A stretch of 48,934 nucleotides of DNA from a virus. Positions 6,981 through 12,873 of this stretch are shown here, in pieces (the stretch's first letter is position 1; every line of letters begins with the position of its first letter). Made by a program: the position numbers and the translations under genes. The notes beneath the pieces are model-generated. The model saw nothing but the letters and a program-made list of their open reading frames with translations, was not told where the DNA came from and made no database searches. The DNA lies in IMG/VR virus record IMGVR_UViG_3300042691_026652, positions 1 to 48,934 of that record; one strand, 5' to 3'.

Positions 6981-7514
6981 ATGAACACGCAAAACATAAC
7001 GGACTTTCGGCACACCCCCACTGGCCCCGTCGCCCGAGTCGATGGGATCTGGCACTCGGTCAACGGACTCTACTGCGTTCAAGAGATCCGCTACCCTCTG
7101 TCACAACGGGAAATTGACAACCTCCACGCAGAGGAAAGTCGCACTCCCGACCCCGTCGAATTGAATCAGGTCGTTTTCTGGCATGAACAAACGGCCCGAG
7201 TGCTGGCGCTGACCGAGGATTTTGCGACTCTCCGGTTGGATGACGGCACTACCAAGAGCGTAAGCCGTAAACACGTGTTTGCGAGCGCTGAGCGAGCACA
7301 ACGGTACTCACTCCGGTCGAGGGAGAGCGTCACCCCCCTCCGACTCGATCAGGTTGTGTTCTGGCGCAATGCGTTCGGGCTTACGAATTCCGGTAGGGTT
7401 GAGGAGTTCGATGACACATTCGTGACGGTGCGGCTCCCTGAAGACGAGGAGAACCGTCACGCCGAACCCACAATCACCCTCAGTCGGGCAGTAGTCTCAA
7501 CGACCCGCCACTAA
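6981..7514 (+). CDS. 177-residue early protein with two internal repeats
   Basis: The G-free leader (accaaacaaaccaacacc) directly precedes the ATG. Two related segments are seen: LNQVVFWHEQTARVLALTED with FATLRLDDGT (about residues 54-85), and LDQVVFWRNAFGLTNSGRVE with FVTVRLPEDE (about residues 115-155). Each looks like a small beta-barrel of SH3/KOW-like length; that fold is inference. The first 50 residues also begin a beta-rich unit (GPVARVDGIWHSVNGLYCVQ). No family is recognised. It is co-transcribed with the flanking genes, and the next start is 4 bp after its stop. Confidence 0.75.
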   Translation: MNTQNITDFRHTPTGPVARVDGIWHSVNGLYCVQEIRYPLSQREIDNLHAEESRTPDPVELNQVVFWHEQTARVLALTEDFATLRLDDGTTKSVSRKHVFASAERAQRYSLRSRESVTPLRLDQVVFWRNAFGLTNSGRVEEFDDTFVTVRLPEDEENRHAEPTITLSRAVVSTTRH

Positions 7515-7518
7515 TCCC

Positions 7519-7770
7519 ATGAAATACCGATTGAACATTGCACGGGACGTTGACCGTGACGGGTGGGACGAGGATGGCGGATACATCCTCAACACCCCCC
7601 ACGGGTACTGCATCGATGCAGGTGACAGAGAACACGTGCGGGGGTTTGACACTCTCGCTGAGCTGAAAGCGTTTGTGCGTGCAGGGGGTGTTATCCCCTG
7701 CACCTGCGCGGACTGCAACACCAACAACACCAACAACACCAACAACACCAACAACACCAACAACATATGA
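7519..7770 (+). CDS. 83-residue early protein with Asn-Thr repeat tail
   Basis: The N-terminal part (MKYRLNIARDVDRDGWDEDG, GYILNTPHGYCIDAGD) has an Asp-rich DVDRDGWDED stretch. A CTCADC pair of cysteines precedes the tail. The C-terminal 15 residues are an Asn-Thr-Asn tandem produced by five perfect 9-bp repeats (7717-7761). The tail varies easily by slippage and is unlikely to be a folded domain. The stop overlaps the next ATG (ATGA). A similar DxDxDGW segment occurs in the 12180-12419 product. Function unknown. Confidence 0.7.
   Translation: MKYRLNIARDVDRDGWDEDGGYILNTPHGYCIDAGDREHVRGFDTLAELKAFVRAGGVIPCTCADCNTNNTNNTNNTNNTNNI
7717..7764 (+). repeat. tandem 9-bp repeat AACACCAAC x5
   Basis: Five exact copies of AACACCAAC (7717-7761) followed by AAC. 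It encodes the Asn/Thr tail of the 7519-7770 protein. It also sits just before the ATG at 7767 and has the same G-free A/C composition as the translation leaders of other early genes. It may therefore serve as coding repeat and leader at once. Confidence 0.9.
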
Positions 7771-8051
7771 AAACCCGACAAATAACCATGACAGTCATCA
7801 ACCTCAGCGACCTCGTAGCACTCGTACCTGACGTGCAGGAGATCGCAGACCTGTACGCACCCCCTGACGACCTCGACTTTTTCGCTGACAACGGACGTTT
7901 GGGGCAATACCCCCACCAGTACTGGTCGCAGAGTCTGCACCTAGCACCACTGGAGGACGTTGCAAGTTACTTGACCCCTGAGCAGGCCGCCTCCCTCTGG
8001 AGCAAGGTACAGGGCACCCCCGAGGATCTGTACGTCCTCTTGACAGCATAA
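7767..8051 (+). CDS. 94-residue acidic early protein
   Basis: The start is either the ATG at 7767, overlapping the previous stop (ATGA), or the ATG at 7788 (MTVINLSDLVALVPDVQE), which is preceded by G-poor bases. The product is acidic and helical: DLVALVPDVQEIADLYAPPD, DLDFFADNGRLGQYP and LTPEQAASLWSKVQG. No domain is recognised. Small acidic early phage proteins can be DNA mimics or inhibitors, but nothing here proves that. A 32-base leader with no G or T separates it from the next gene. Confidence 0.7.
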   Translation: MKTRQITMTVINLSDLVALVPDVQEIADLYAPPDDLDFFADNGRLGQYPHQYWSQSLHLAPLEDVASYLTPEQAASLWSKVQGTPEDLYVLLTA

Positions 8052-8083
8052 ACACCCAACCCAAACCCAAACACAAACACACC
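8052..8083 (+). promoter_or_regulatory. G-free A/C-only translation leader
   Basis: All 32 bases between the stop at 8051 and the ATG at 8084 are A or C. No Shine-Dalgarno sequence is possible. Similar leaders precede the ATGs at 6981, 9205, 9522, 10025, 10359, 10574 and 11593. An unstructured A/C leader probably recruits the ribosome without anti-SD pairing (inference). Confidence 0.6.
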
Positions 8084-8443
8084 ATGAACGCACCGTCCAT
8101 ACAACGACTACAGGCCGACCTCGGCCTGACCACTCAGCAGGCAAAGCTAGTCCGCGCCTTGATTCGCAAAGAGGTAAAAACGTGGGACGAAACCCTGTTT
8201 CCAGCCACAAGCGCTTGGCTCAAAACGTGTTATCACCGACCCTCCTACCCTGACAGACTGCTGTCAGCGCTCAACGAGGTGATCGGCGGTGACGGGGTCG
8301 AAGCCATTGAGGGGCGGGAGTTTAACCAACCCTCGGCGCTATACGTCAACACGGGAGACGCATACTCGCCGACACTGCTCTACTGCTACCGCTCAAACAC
8401 GGTCAGGCTCACAACGTTGGGGGACTACGCTGAAAGACTCTAG
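8084..8443 (+). CDS. 119-residue early protein, unknown
   Basis: MNAPSIQRLQADLGLTTQQA begins a helical N-terminal half (KLVRALIRKEVKTWDE) that could be a small helix-turn-helix-like bundle, followed by a beta-rich C-terminal half (ALYVNTGDAYSPTLLYCYRS). No conserved catalytic residues are recognised. It is preceded by an all-A/C leader. One base separates its stop from copy 1 of the structured RNA element (8445-8504), which links it to the genes ending at 9943 and 11493. Confidence 0.7.
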   Translation: MNAPSIQRLQADLGLTTQQAKLVRALIRKEVKTWDETLFPATSAWLKTCYHRPSYPDRLLSALNEVIGGDGVEAIEGREFNQPSALYVNTGDAYSPTLLYCYRSNTVRLTTLGDYAERL

Positions 8444-8444
8444 C

Positions 8445-8504
8445 GGGTTCCCGTCTGCGCCTCTCCACAAAGGGAGGGGTGCAGCAGGGAACCCACGGGG
8501 TTCC
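8445..8504 (+). ncRNA. structured RNA element, copy 1
   Basis: The outer stem GGGTTCCC (8445-8452) pairs perfectly with GGGAACCC (8487-8494). The internal loop is GT/CA (8453-8454, 8485-8486). The inner stem is CTGCGCCTCTCC (8455-8466) with 8473-8484, including G-T wobbles. The 3' arm of the outer stem can instead pair downstream: GGAACCC (8488-8494), loop ACG, GGGTTCC (8498-8504). The two structures exclude each other. Two more copies with compensatory changes are at 9944 and 11495. Confidence 0.7.
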
Positions 8505-8525
8505 GAGTTATGACACATAAACCCA

Positions 8526-8554
8526 TTGCACCCCACGACGGTACATGGTATTGT
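8526..8554 (+). promoter_or_regulatory. early promoter, copy B
   Basis: TTGCAC (8526-8531), a 17-base spacer, and TATTGT (8549-8554) fit a sigma-70-type promoter. The flanks match copy A upstream (TTATGACA and CCATTGCA) and downstream (21 identical bases from 8554). It drives the gene at 8598, following RNA element copy 1, and so restarts transcription within the early block. Confidence 0.7.
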
Positions 8555-8597
8555 GCAGGCTCAGTGTTAGTTAATTCAAAATCCAAAATCCAACGCC

Positions 8598-9170
8598 ATG
8601 AAAACCACACCCATCAAACCCGTAGACGCAACCGCACTCGACCTGCAACGGTTCGCACTGGCAGTGCTCGAAACGATCTGCGACTCACAAAACGTAGGTC
8701 ACAACCATGCTCAACACCCGTTTGTCGAGCGGGAGAGGTCGTTTGACGAGATTGTGCGACTCGCAAACAACCTGCTCAAACTCAACCCCGAAAACGGACT
8801 CCTGTCCCGCACTGCATCAGTCGAGGACGTTGCTCTGGTGCATGATTGCGCCGAGGCGCGTGAGTCGGCCGAGTCCGAGACCCGTCGACGTGAGGTCAAC
8901 GAGTGGGGCAACCCTCGCAACCCGTCGCGCATCGTGTTTCGCAACGGATTCTACTGGGTGTTGGGACTGGCGTTCGACAACGACGAATACAACTCGGGCG
9001 CATGGCTAGCCACTCATGACCGAGGCTACGCATCCCTCCAAGATGCGCTCGACCATGCCGCATGCCGTCGCGTTGCACGTGACCTTGCCGCCGTATCAGG
9101 TGCCCTTAATGAGGTGCTGTCAGGGGCAAACGCAGTCCCCCAAGCGTCCCGCAAACACCGCGCAGTCTAA
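8598..9170 (+). CDS. 190-residue early protein, unknown
   Basis: First gene after promoter copy B; its leader has few G (tcaaaatccaaaatccaacgcc). The N-terminal half is helical (LDLQRFALAVLETICDSQNV). A middle stretch rich in Arg/Glu follows (EARESAESETRRREVNEWGN). The C-terminal half has NGFYWVLGLAFDNDEYNSGA and ASLQDALDHAACRRVARDLA. The pairing of a beta hairpin with an 'ALQDAL-A' helix is common in small phage proteins of unknown function. No family is named. The last 20 residues look disordered. Confidence 0.75.
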   Translation: MKTTPIKPVDATALDLQRFALAVLETICDSQNVGHNHAQHPFVERERSFDEIVRLANNLLKLNPENGLLSRTASVEDVALVHDCAEARESAESETRRREVNEWGNPRNPSRIVFRNGFYWVLGLAFDNDEYNSGAWLATHDRGYASLQDALDHAACRRVARDLAAVSGALNEVLSGANAVPQASRKHRAV

Positions 9171-9204
9171 CCCCCACAAACCAAACCACAAACTAACCAA
9201 ACCC
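9171..9204 (+). promoter_or_regulatory. G-free A/C-rich translation leader
   Basis: The 34 bases between the stop at 9170 and the ATG at 9205 contain no G and a single T. This composition, not a Shine-Dalgarno sequence, marks the true start of the following gene within a longer open frame. Confidence 0.55.
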
Positions 9205-9501
9205 ATGAACCTAAAAGAGATCATCACTAAAGTGCTGGAGAACCCTCAAAGCGAACTCATCCTCACCGAGGATGGGTTCGATTGGGCCCCGAAAAGCAAC
9301 AATTGGGCAACCGAATACCTGTCCCTCCTAGACCGTGAAGGGATGTTGCAGGCGACCCCCACGGGTGAACCTGACGCAGAAGGACTGGCAGAGTGGGTAC
9401 GCGACAATGTCGGGGACTGGTTGCGTGCCGAAGTCAACGCAACCGAGGATTACGACCGAGACCGCATAGCGTTCCTAGCACGTCTTTTCGCCGCAATCTA
9501 A
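9205..9501 (+). CDS. 98-residue acidic early protein
   Basis: The open frame reaches back to 9016, but that part is a shadow of the previous gene. The ATG at 9205 (MNLKEIITKVLENPQSELIL) follows the G-free leader. The product is acidic and helical: DGFDWAPKSNNWATEYLSLL, DREGMLQATPTGEPDAEGLA and VRDNVGDWLRAEVNATEDYD. It contains several Trp residues and no Cys. No domain is recognised. The size and acidity are typical of phage accessory proteins. Confidence 0.7.
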   Translation: MNLKEIITKVLENPQSELILTEDGFDWAPKSNNWATEYLSLLDREGMLQATPTGEPDAEGLAEWVRDNVGDWLRAEVNATEDYDRDRIAFLARLFAAI

Positions 9502-9521
9502 ACCCCAAACCATCCAACCCC
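9502..9521 (+). promoter_or_regulatory. G-free A/C-rich translation leader
   Basis: Twenty bases between the stop at 9501 and the ATG at 9522, with no G and a single T. It belongs to the same class as the leader at 8052-8083 and fixes the start of the small membrane protein. Confidence 0.5.
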
Positions 9522-9698
9522 ATGAAACCCACACCTCAAACAATCGCGGCCGCCAGCATCCTCCTCGCCTGCGTCGATGCTCTGGCACTGGCAACCCTCG
9601 ACCTCGAATTATGGGAGGCGCTCTCGATCGGAGCGCTCTTGATCACCAGTTACGCACTCGGGTTGCGAGTGGGGCTGAGCAACGATACCGAACTATGA
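9522..9698 (+). CDS. 58-residue two-helix membrane protein
   Basis: MKPTPQTIAAASILLACVDA opens a first hydrophobic helix (residues about 7-26). ALSIGALLITSYALGLRVGL forms a second (residues about 34-53). A short acidic loop (DLELWE) lies between them. The topology resembles small holins, but the gene is in the early block, far from the endolysin, so a membrane-acting superinfection-exclusion or host-modifying role is equally possible. The start is chosen by the A/C leader; the longer frame to 9393 overlaps the previous gene. Confidence 0.65.
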   Translation: MKPTPQTIAAASILLACVDALALATLDLELWEALSIGALLITSYALGLRVGLSNDTEL

Positions 9699-9710
9699 CA
9701 CTCATGCCCA

Positions 9711-9739
9711 TTGCGCCCCACGGCCGCTCACGGTACATT
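9711..9739 (+). promoter_or_regulatory. early promoter, copy C
   Basis: TTGCGC (9711-9716), a 17-base spacer starting CCCACG as in copy B, and TACATT (9734-9739). Upstream it shares CTATGACA and CCCATTGC with copies A and B, but it lacks their shared downstream 21 bases. The expected start of transcription (about 9746) is only about 3 bases before the ATG at 9749, so the mRNA would be nearly leaderless. Confidence 0.6.
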
Positions 9740-9748
9740 GCTCACCCC

Positions 9749-9943
9749 ATGACATACAGCATCACAATCAATGGTCGGCCGACGGACATAGTGTTCCGGT
9801 CTAAACGTCGAGCGGTGCAGGCCGCACTTGCCCTCGCCAAAAGCGAGGGTGGGGTCACCGAGTTCGCCGAATACAGTGCTGGTCTCGGTGCGTGGGTTTG
9901 CTCGCCCGAGAACCAGTACAACGTCCGTCGCCGCACCACCTGA
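9749..9943 (+). CDS. 64-residue early protein, unknown
   Basis: MTYSITINGRPTDIVFRSKR begins a compact alpha/beta protein with a basic helix (RRAVQAALALAKSEG) and an Arg-rich end (NVRRRTT). It starts about 3 bases after the expected transcription start of promoter C. The frame is open upstream to 9611, but that part overlaps the membrane-protein gene and has no good start. RNA element copy 2 begins on the base after its stop. Function unknown; nucleic-acid binding is conceivable from the basic character. Confidence 0.65.
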   Translation: MTYSITINGRPTDIVFRSKRRAVQAALALAKSEGGVTEFAEYSAGLGAWVCSPENQYNVRRRTT

Positions 9944-9998
9944 GTTCCCGTCTGCGCCTCTCCACGGGGAGGGGCGCAGCAGGGAGGGCAGATCCTCC
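9944..9998 (+). ncRNA. structured RNA element, copy 2
   Basis: The outer stem TTCCC (9945-9949) pairs with GGGAG (9982-9986). The same GT/CA internal loop is present (9950-9951, 9980-9981). The inner stem CTGCGCCTCTCC (9952-9963) pairs with 9968-9979; the G-T wobble of copy 1 becomes a G-C pair here (9956-9975). The alternative pairing is GGAGG (9983-9987) with CCTCC (9994-9998). It starts at the stop codon of the preceding gene. Confidence 0.7.
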
Positions 9999-10024
9999 AT
10001 CAAACACAAACAAACCAAAAACAT

Positions 10025-10336
10025 ATGAGCAACAACGCAAACGAAATAAAACACGCAGTCGCAGTGTTCTGCAAATACCTCGGGCCGACAAATACACGGG
10101 GGGCACGGGTCAAACTGACACTCCCCGCATACGGAGTTTCCAAGGTGATCCCCTACTCCTACGAGCACTCGGGGTACACGCAAACCGCGATTGCATTCCT
10201 GCGGGGGTGGGCGATCCAGCCCGAGTATGACGTCGAGGGGGAGACGGGGTCAGTGCTGATCATCAACCCGCTCGACTACGCACTGCTGAGGACGGCATTC
10301 GCAATCCCCGAGGTGCTGCGCACTCCCGTTAAATAA
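10025..10336 (+). CDS. 103-residue early protein, unknown
   Basis: Starts after RNA element copy 2 and an A/C-rich leader (acaaacaaaccaaaaacat). The product MSNNANEIKHAVAVFCKYLG... is alpha/beta: GARVKLTLPAYGVSKVIPYS, YTQTAIAFLRGWAIQPEYDV and SVLIINPLDYALLRTAFAIP. No catalytic motif is evident and no family is recognised. A 22-base leader without G leads to the next gene, so it lies in the same transcript. Confidence 0.7.
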   Translation: MSNNANEIKHAVAVFCKYLGPTNTRGARVKLTLPAYGVSKVIPYSYEHSGYTQTAIAFLRGWAIQPEYDVEGETGSVLIINPLDYALLRTAFAIPEVLRTPVK

Positions 10337-10358
10337 CCACACACCACACCCACACACT
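10337..10358 (+). promoter_or_regulatory. G-free A/C translation leader
   Basis: The 22 bases between the stop at 10336 and the ATG at 10359 are all A or C except the final T. It belongs to the same class as 8052-8083 and has no Shine-Dalgarno sequence. Confidence 0.55.
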
Positions 10359-10568
10359 ATGGATAACCTTGAATACAGACGCGACGTCATAGCATACCAA
10401 GTCTTTTTGCGGGGTTCTTTCTCCGACTGGACTTCGGATCACCCTACCGAGGCGCAGGCCATTGCGGCCGCGCATAAGTTGCGCGAAACCCTCAAACCCC
10501 GAGGCGACGACTACCGACTCATTGAGATTCGACGAGTCGTTGAAGAGTACTCCGTTTTACCCGAATAA
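10359..10568 (+). CDS. 69-residue early protein, unknown
   Basis: A short alpha/beta product: VIAYQVFLRGSFSDWTSDHP then TEAQAIAAAHKLRETLKP and DYRLIEIRRVVEEYSVLP. The strand-helix-strand order (a strand ending in W/S-D, a helix rich in Ala, then a strand reading 'YRLIEIRRVVEEY') is common in small phage proteins of unknown role. It starts after an A/C leader and ends 5 bp before the next ATG. Confidence 0.7.
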   Translation: MDNLEYRRDVIAYQVFLRGSFSDWTSDHPTEAQAIAAAHKLRETLKPRGDDYRLIEIRRVVEEYSVLPE

Positions 10569-10573
10569 ACACC

Positions 10574-10819
10574 ATGAATACTACCCAAGCAACGTGGGAT
10601 TACGAATTTACCGACACTTTCGGCGACCAACCCAACTTCAGTTGGGTTGCCCGAGGATCCGTTGTGGGCACCCGAGAGGAGGCATTGCGCGAGGTATTCT
10701 CGCGCATAAAGATGCACCGTTGGGAGGCAGCAATCGTGGATCGGTCTGACGTCACCGAGTACTGGTTCCCCCAATTCAACTGCGTCTTATTCTTTTACGA
10801 ACAGGAGGTGTTGCAATGA
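10574..10819 (+). CDS. 81-residue early protein, unknown
   Basis: MNTTQATWDYEFTDTFGDQP... has a strand-helix-strand layout (FSWVARGSVVGTREEALREV, then AAIVDRSDVTEYWFP), similar in outline to the preceding 69-residue protein. Its last codons contain a perfect Shine-Dalgarno sequence, AGGAGGTG (10803-10810), for the next gene, and its stop overlaps that start (ATGA). No family is recognised. Confidence 0.7.
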   Translation: MNTTQATWDYEFTDTFGDQPNFSWVARGSVVGTREEALREVFSRIKMHRWEAAIVDRSDVTEYWFPQFNCVLFFYEQEVLQ

Positions 10820-11493
10820 CTCGTCAACGCACCATTCGACTGACCGTCGTAGAGGACGTCGATGCAGGCTACGTCTGCTGGCATGCGCCGAAACAGAAAC
10901 TCGACGAGTACCATCTGTTAATGGCGGATGCCCTCCGACTCAAGTTCGACGTCAACGGCCCACAACCACTACGACTAAAGGCAACGGATACGCTCGACGA
11001 ACTGAACCGGAGGATCGAAACCGTCGCCGCACAAAACCGGACGAAGGTCACTCGCACCTCAAAGACCGAGTGGTTCTTGACGTCAAGAATCGTCACCAGA
11101 AAGCGTCACCGATTCCCAACGCCTGCAGGTGACGGGGTCAAGTGGGGCCCGTCGAACTTCTACCCCCAAGTCTGGCGCGACCTCGTCACGGCGATTAGGT
11201 CGGGGCTGGACTTTTCCACGGGTTGGATGGGCGCGAAAAAGGAGGCACTGTCAGTGCGCATTAGCCGAGAGAACGGCCGGTTCCTGTTTGAAGTGTCGAC
11301 CTGCCTAGGGGCCGACGAGGATGGCGAGGGGGGTGGTCTTGGCAAAGCGGCGTTTTCCCTACACCGCAAACTGCCAATCGACGAGATTGAGCGTCGACTG
11401 GATCGGGCAGGGTTTAAAGCGTGGGCGGCCGCAAAGGAGGACTTGCGGCGCAACCTGCCAGAGGACTCGACCATCGACCCTCGGGACGCATGA
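10816..11493 (+). CDS. 225-residue early protein, unknown
   Basis: The start is fixed by AGGAGGTG (10803-10810), ideally spaced before the ATG, the only perfect Shine-Dalgarno sequence I found in the early block. The N-terminal part is beta-rich (RTIRLTVVEDVDAGYVCWHA). Basic stretches follow (NRTKVTRTSKTEWFLTSRIV, TRKRHRF). The C-terminal third has VRISRENGRFLFEVSTCLGA, the acidic-glycine segment DEDGEGGG, and a helix (LPIDEIERRLDRAGFKAWAA). No known domain is recognised. RNA element copy 3 begins 2 bases after its stop. Confidence 0.75.
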   Translation: MTRQRTIRLTVVEDVDAGYVCWHAPKQKLDEYHLLMADALRLKFDVNGPQPLRLKATDTLDELNRRIETVAAQNRTKVTRTSKTEWFLTSRIVTRKRHRFPTPAGDGVKWGPSNFYPQVWRDLVTAIRSGLDFSTGWMGAKKEALSVRISRENGRFLFEVSTCLGADEDGEGGGLGKAAFSLHRKLPIDEIERRLDRAGFKAWAAAKEDLRRNLPEDSTIDPRDA

Positions 11494-11494
11494 G

Positions 11495-11555
11495 TGCTCC
11501 TGTCTGCGCCTCCGGAGCATCCGCCAGAGGCGCAGCAGGGAGCAGTTACGCTCCT
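11495..11555 (+). ncRNA. structured RNA element, copy 3
   Basis: The outer stem TGCTCCT (11495-11501) pairs with GGGAGCA (11538-11544); its bases differ from copy 1 but pairing is kept. The GT/CA internal loop is retained (11502-11503, 11536-11537). The inner stem CTGCGCCTC (11504-11512) pairs with GAGGCGCAG (11527-11535). The apical part folds as CGGA-GCA-TCCG. The alternative pairing is GGAGC (11539-11543) with GCTCC (11550-11554). It starts right after the stop of the 225-residue gene. Confidence 0.7.
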
Positions 11556-11592
11556 GACAAACACACCCAAACAGCAAAACCATACACTCAAT

Positions 11593-12183
11593 ATGACGGA
11601 AGACAAACTCCAAAACATCGTAAACCGATTGCGTCGGGCGCGGATAAGCGGCGCCGAGATGGCGTTCGGCGACTACAAAACCTTGCTGCTCAAAACAGGG
11701 CACACCTGCGCAGAGACGGGGGATGACGAGCCGTTCGGTCCGCTCGTGAACCTGCTCACGGCACAACTGCTGTACGCACTGCTCGCAGCATACGACCCAA
11801 AAACCACTCCCCCACTGCCCCCTGCGCTCGAGTACTTCACGCAGTCAATCCTGCGCACATACGACTACTCGTCCGGAGGAGCAGAGCGTTGGTCAGCGTG
11901 GGGCGACGACGATAATCTGGATCTGACTGCCATTCACAAGGTCCATTGCGCAGTGTGCGGTCGTCAGCACCACAAACACGATTTGTCCGAGCACATTCTC
12001 TGCACCGAGATCGGGGGGCTATTTGTGCAGACCATCGTGGTCCCAATCCTCGGGACTCCGCCAGAGCACACCCCGCCCGATTTGTTCGACGAGGTGAGGG
12101 AGGTTTGGACCATGTTTCTGGAAGCGAACAAGGCCTACCCGAGGCGTCAGCTAACGAGTCGCGAAAAGCACCAGTGGTCGTGA
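11593..12183 (+). CDS. 196-residue early protein with Cys/His cluster
   Basis: I start at the ATG at 11593 (MTEDKLQNIVNRLRRARISG) after an A/C-rich stretch; the frame upstream covers RNA element copy 3. The N-terminal half is helical (FGPLVNLLTAQLLYALLAAY). The centre has CAVCGRQHHKHDLSEHILC, a C-x2-C-x-x-x-H-H...H...C cluster that could bind zinc. A possible membrane or hydrophobic stretch (GGLFVQTIVVPILG) and an acidic helix follow. It overlaps the next gene by 4 bp (GTGA). It could be a small DNA-binding or adaptor protein. Confidence 0.7.
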   Translation: MTEDKLQNIVNRLRRARISGAEMAFGDYKTLLLKTGHTCAETGDDEPFGPLVNLLTAQLLYALLAAYDPKTTPPLPPALEYFTQSILRTYDYSSGGAERWSAWGDDDNLDLTAIHKVHCAVCGRQHHKHDLSEHILCTEIGGLFVQTIVVPILGTPPEHTPPDLFDEVREVWTMFLEANKAYPRRQLTSREKHQWS

Positions 12184-12419
12184 AACGTAAAACGAACAAA
12201 CGTCCGCCGAGACCGAGGCGGGACCGAGCGGACAGGGAGGAGATGATTGACCGTCTTGCATGGGCCATGCTCGATAGAGCGTGCGACCCTGCGAGTCGGG
12301 ATGTGGCACTGGTCACGGTCACTTGTCACCCCGATATCGACGAAGACGGGTGGGAGGAGGATCTGGCGCTCAACCCGAGGAAACTAGCAGCACTCGCCGG
12401 CACGTATGGACGTCCCTGA
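12180..12419 (+). CDS. 79-residue basic early protein, GTG start
   Basis: The frame is open upstream to 11946, but the overlap GTGA with the previous stop points to a GTG start at 12180 (VKRKTNKRPPRPRRDRADRE). The ATG at 12243 is an alternative. The N-terminus is strongly basic, and a helix (IDRLAWAMLDRACD) follows. The C-terminal half contains DIDEDGWEEDLALNPRKLAA, similar to the DVDRDGWDED of the 7519-7770 product. Function unknown; the basic head suggests nucleic-acid contact. Confidence 0.55.
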   Translation: MKRKTNKRPPRPRRDRADREEMIDRLAWAMLDRACDPASRDVALVTVTCHPDIDEDGWEEDLALNPRKLAALAGTYGRP

Positions 12420-12621
12420 GTCGCCAGCATACCGGATCCAGCACCGAGAGACAGGTATGTACCTGTTGCGGGAGTGGGGTGATGAGTGGGCGCTGGACCG
12501 GTCGAGAGATTGGTGGGTGCGCAATCTCAGCGACTCGTCCCGCCTCAGTCTCGACGAGGCGAGGAGGCTTGCCGTTGAGTTGAGGCTGAACCCGAACCAA
12601 TACAAAATCTGCAGGCGCTAG
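12406..12621 (+). CDS. 71-residue early protein, last of block
   Basis: MDVPESPAYRIQHRETGMYL then LREWGDEWALDRSRDWWVRN is a beta-rich start with several Trp residues. A helix (SLDEARRLAVELRLNP) and a basic end (QYKICRR) follow. The pattern 'Y-R-I-x-H-R-E-T-G-x-Y-L' resembles small phage proteins with one beta sheet and one helix. It overlaps the previous gene by 14 bp, and the bidirectional terminator lies 18 bp downstream. Confidence 0.65.
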   Translation: MDVPESPAYRIQHRETGMYLLREWGDEWALDRSRDWWVRNLSDSSRLSLDEARRLAVELRLNPNQYKICRR

Positions 12622-12639
12622 TCTGCTGCAGAAACAATA

Positions 12640-12677
12640 AGCCCCGATCAGGATTAACCCGATCGGGGCTTTTCTTT
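12640..12677. terminator. bidirectional rho-independent terminator
   Basis: AGCCCCGATC (12640-12649), an 11-base loop, and GATCGGGGCT (12661-12670) form a perfect 10-bp stem followed by TTTCTTT on the plus strand. Read on the minus strand, the same stem is followed by a weaker TTATTGTTTC. It separates the end of the rightward early genes from the end of the leftward recombination genes. Confidence 0.9.
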
Positions 12678-12684
12678 GTTGGGG

Positions 12685-12873
12685 CTACCCTTTTGGCGGG
12701 GGCTGCCCTTTGGCAACCGTCTTGAGCCACTGGACGATGTCCTCCTCGTCGTACTTTACGAGGTTCCCGTACTTCATGTAGGGAGGACCGTATTTGTTGG
12801 TCCTCCAGTTCTCGAGCGTCCCCGACGAGATGCCCAAGAACTCGGCCGCCTGCTTGGATGAGAGAAGCTTCAT
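12685..12873 (-). CDS. HTH (excisionase/AlpA-like) DNA-binding protein
   Basis: A 62-residue protein: MKLLSSKQAAEFLGISSGTL, ENWRTNKYGPPYMKYGNLVK, YDEEDIVQWL. This is the compact winged helix-turn-helix of the MerR/excisionase superfamily (S-x-x-Q-A-A-x-x-L-G-I-S...L...R...P-P-x-x-x-x-G...V-x-Y). Such proteins act as transcription regulators or as recombination directionality factors. No integrase is present in the window, so a regulatory role is more likely. It overlaps the ERF gene by 4 bp and is the last gene of that operon. Confidence 0.85.
   Translation of the reverse strand: MKLLSSKQAAEFLGISSGTLENWRTNKYGPPYMKYGNLVKYDEEDIVQWLKTVAKGQPPPKG

Noticed and set aside
12685-12873. Excisionase as proof of a temperate phage
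   Set aside because: The fold is shared by many regulators, and no integrase or attachment site is visible.
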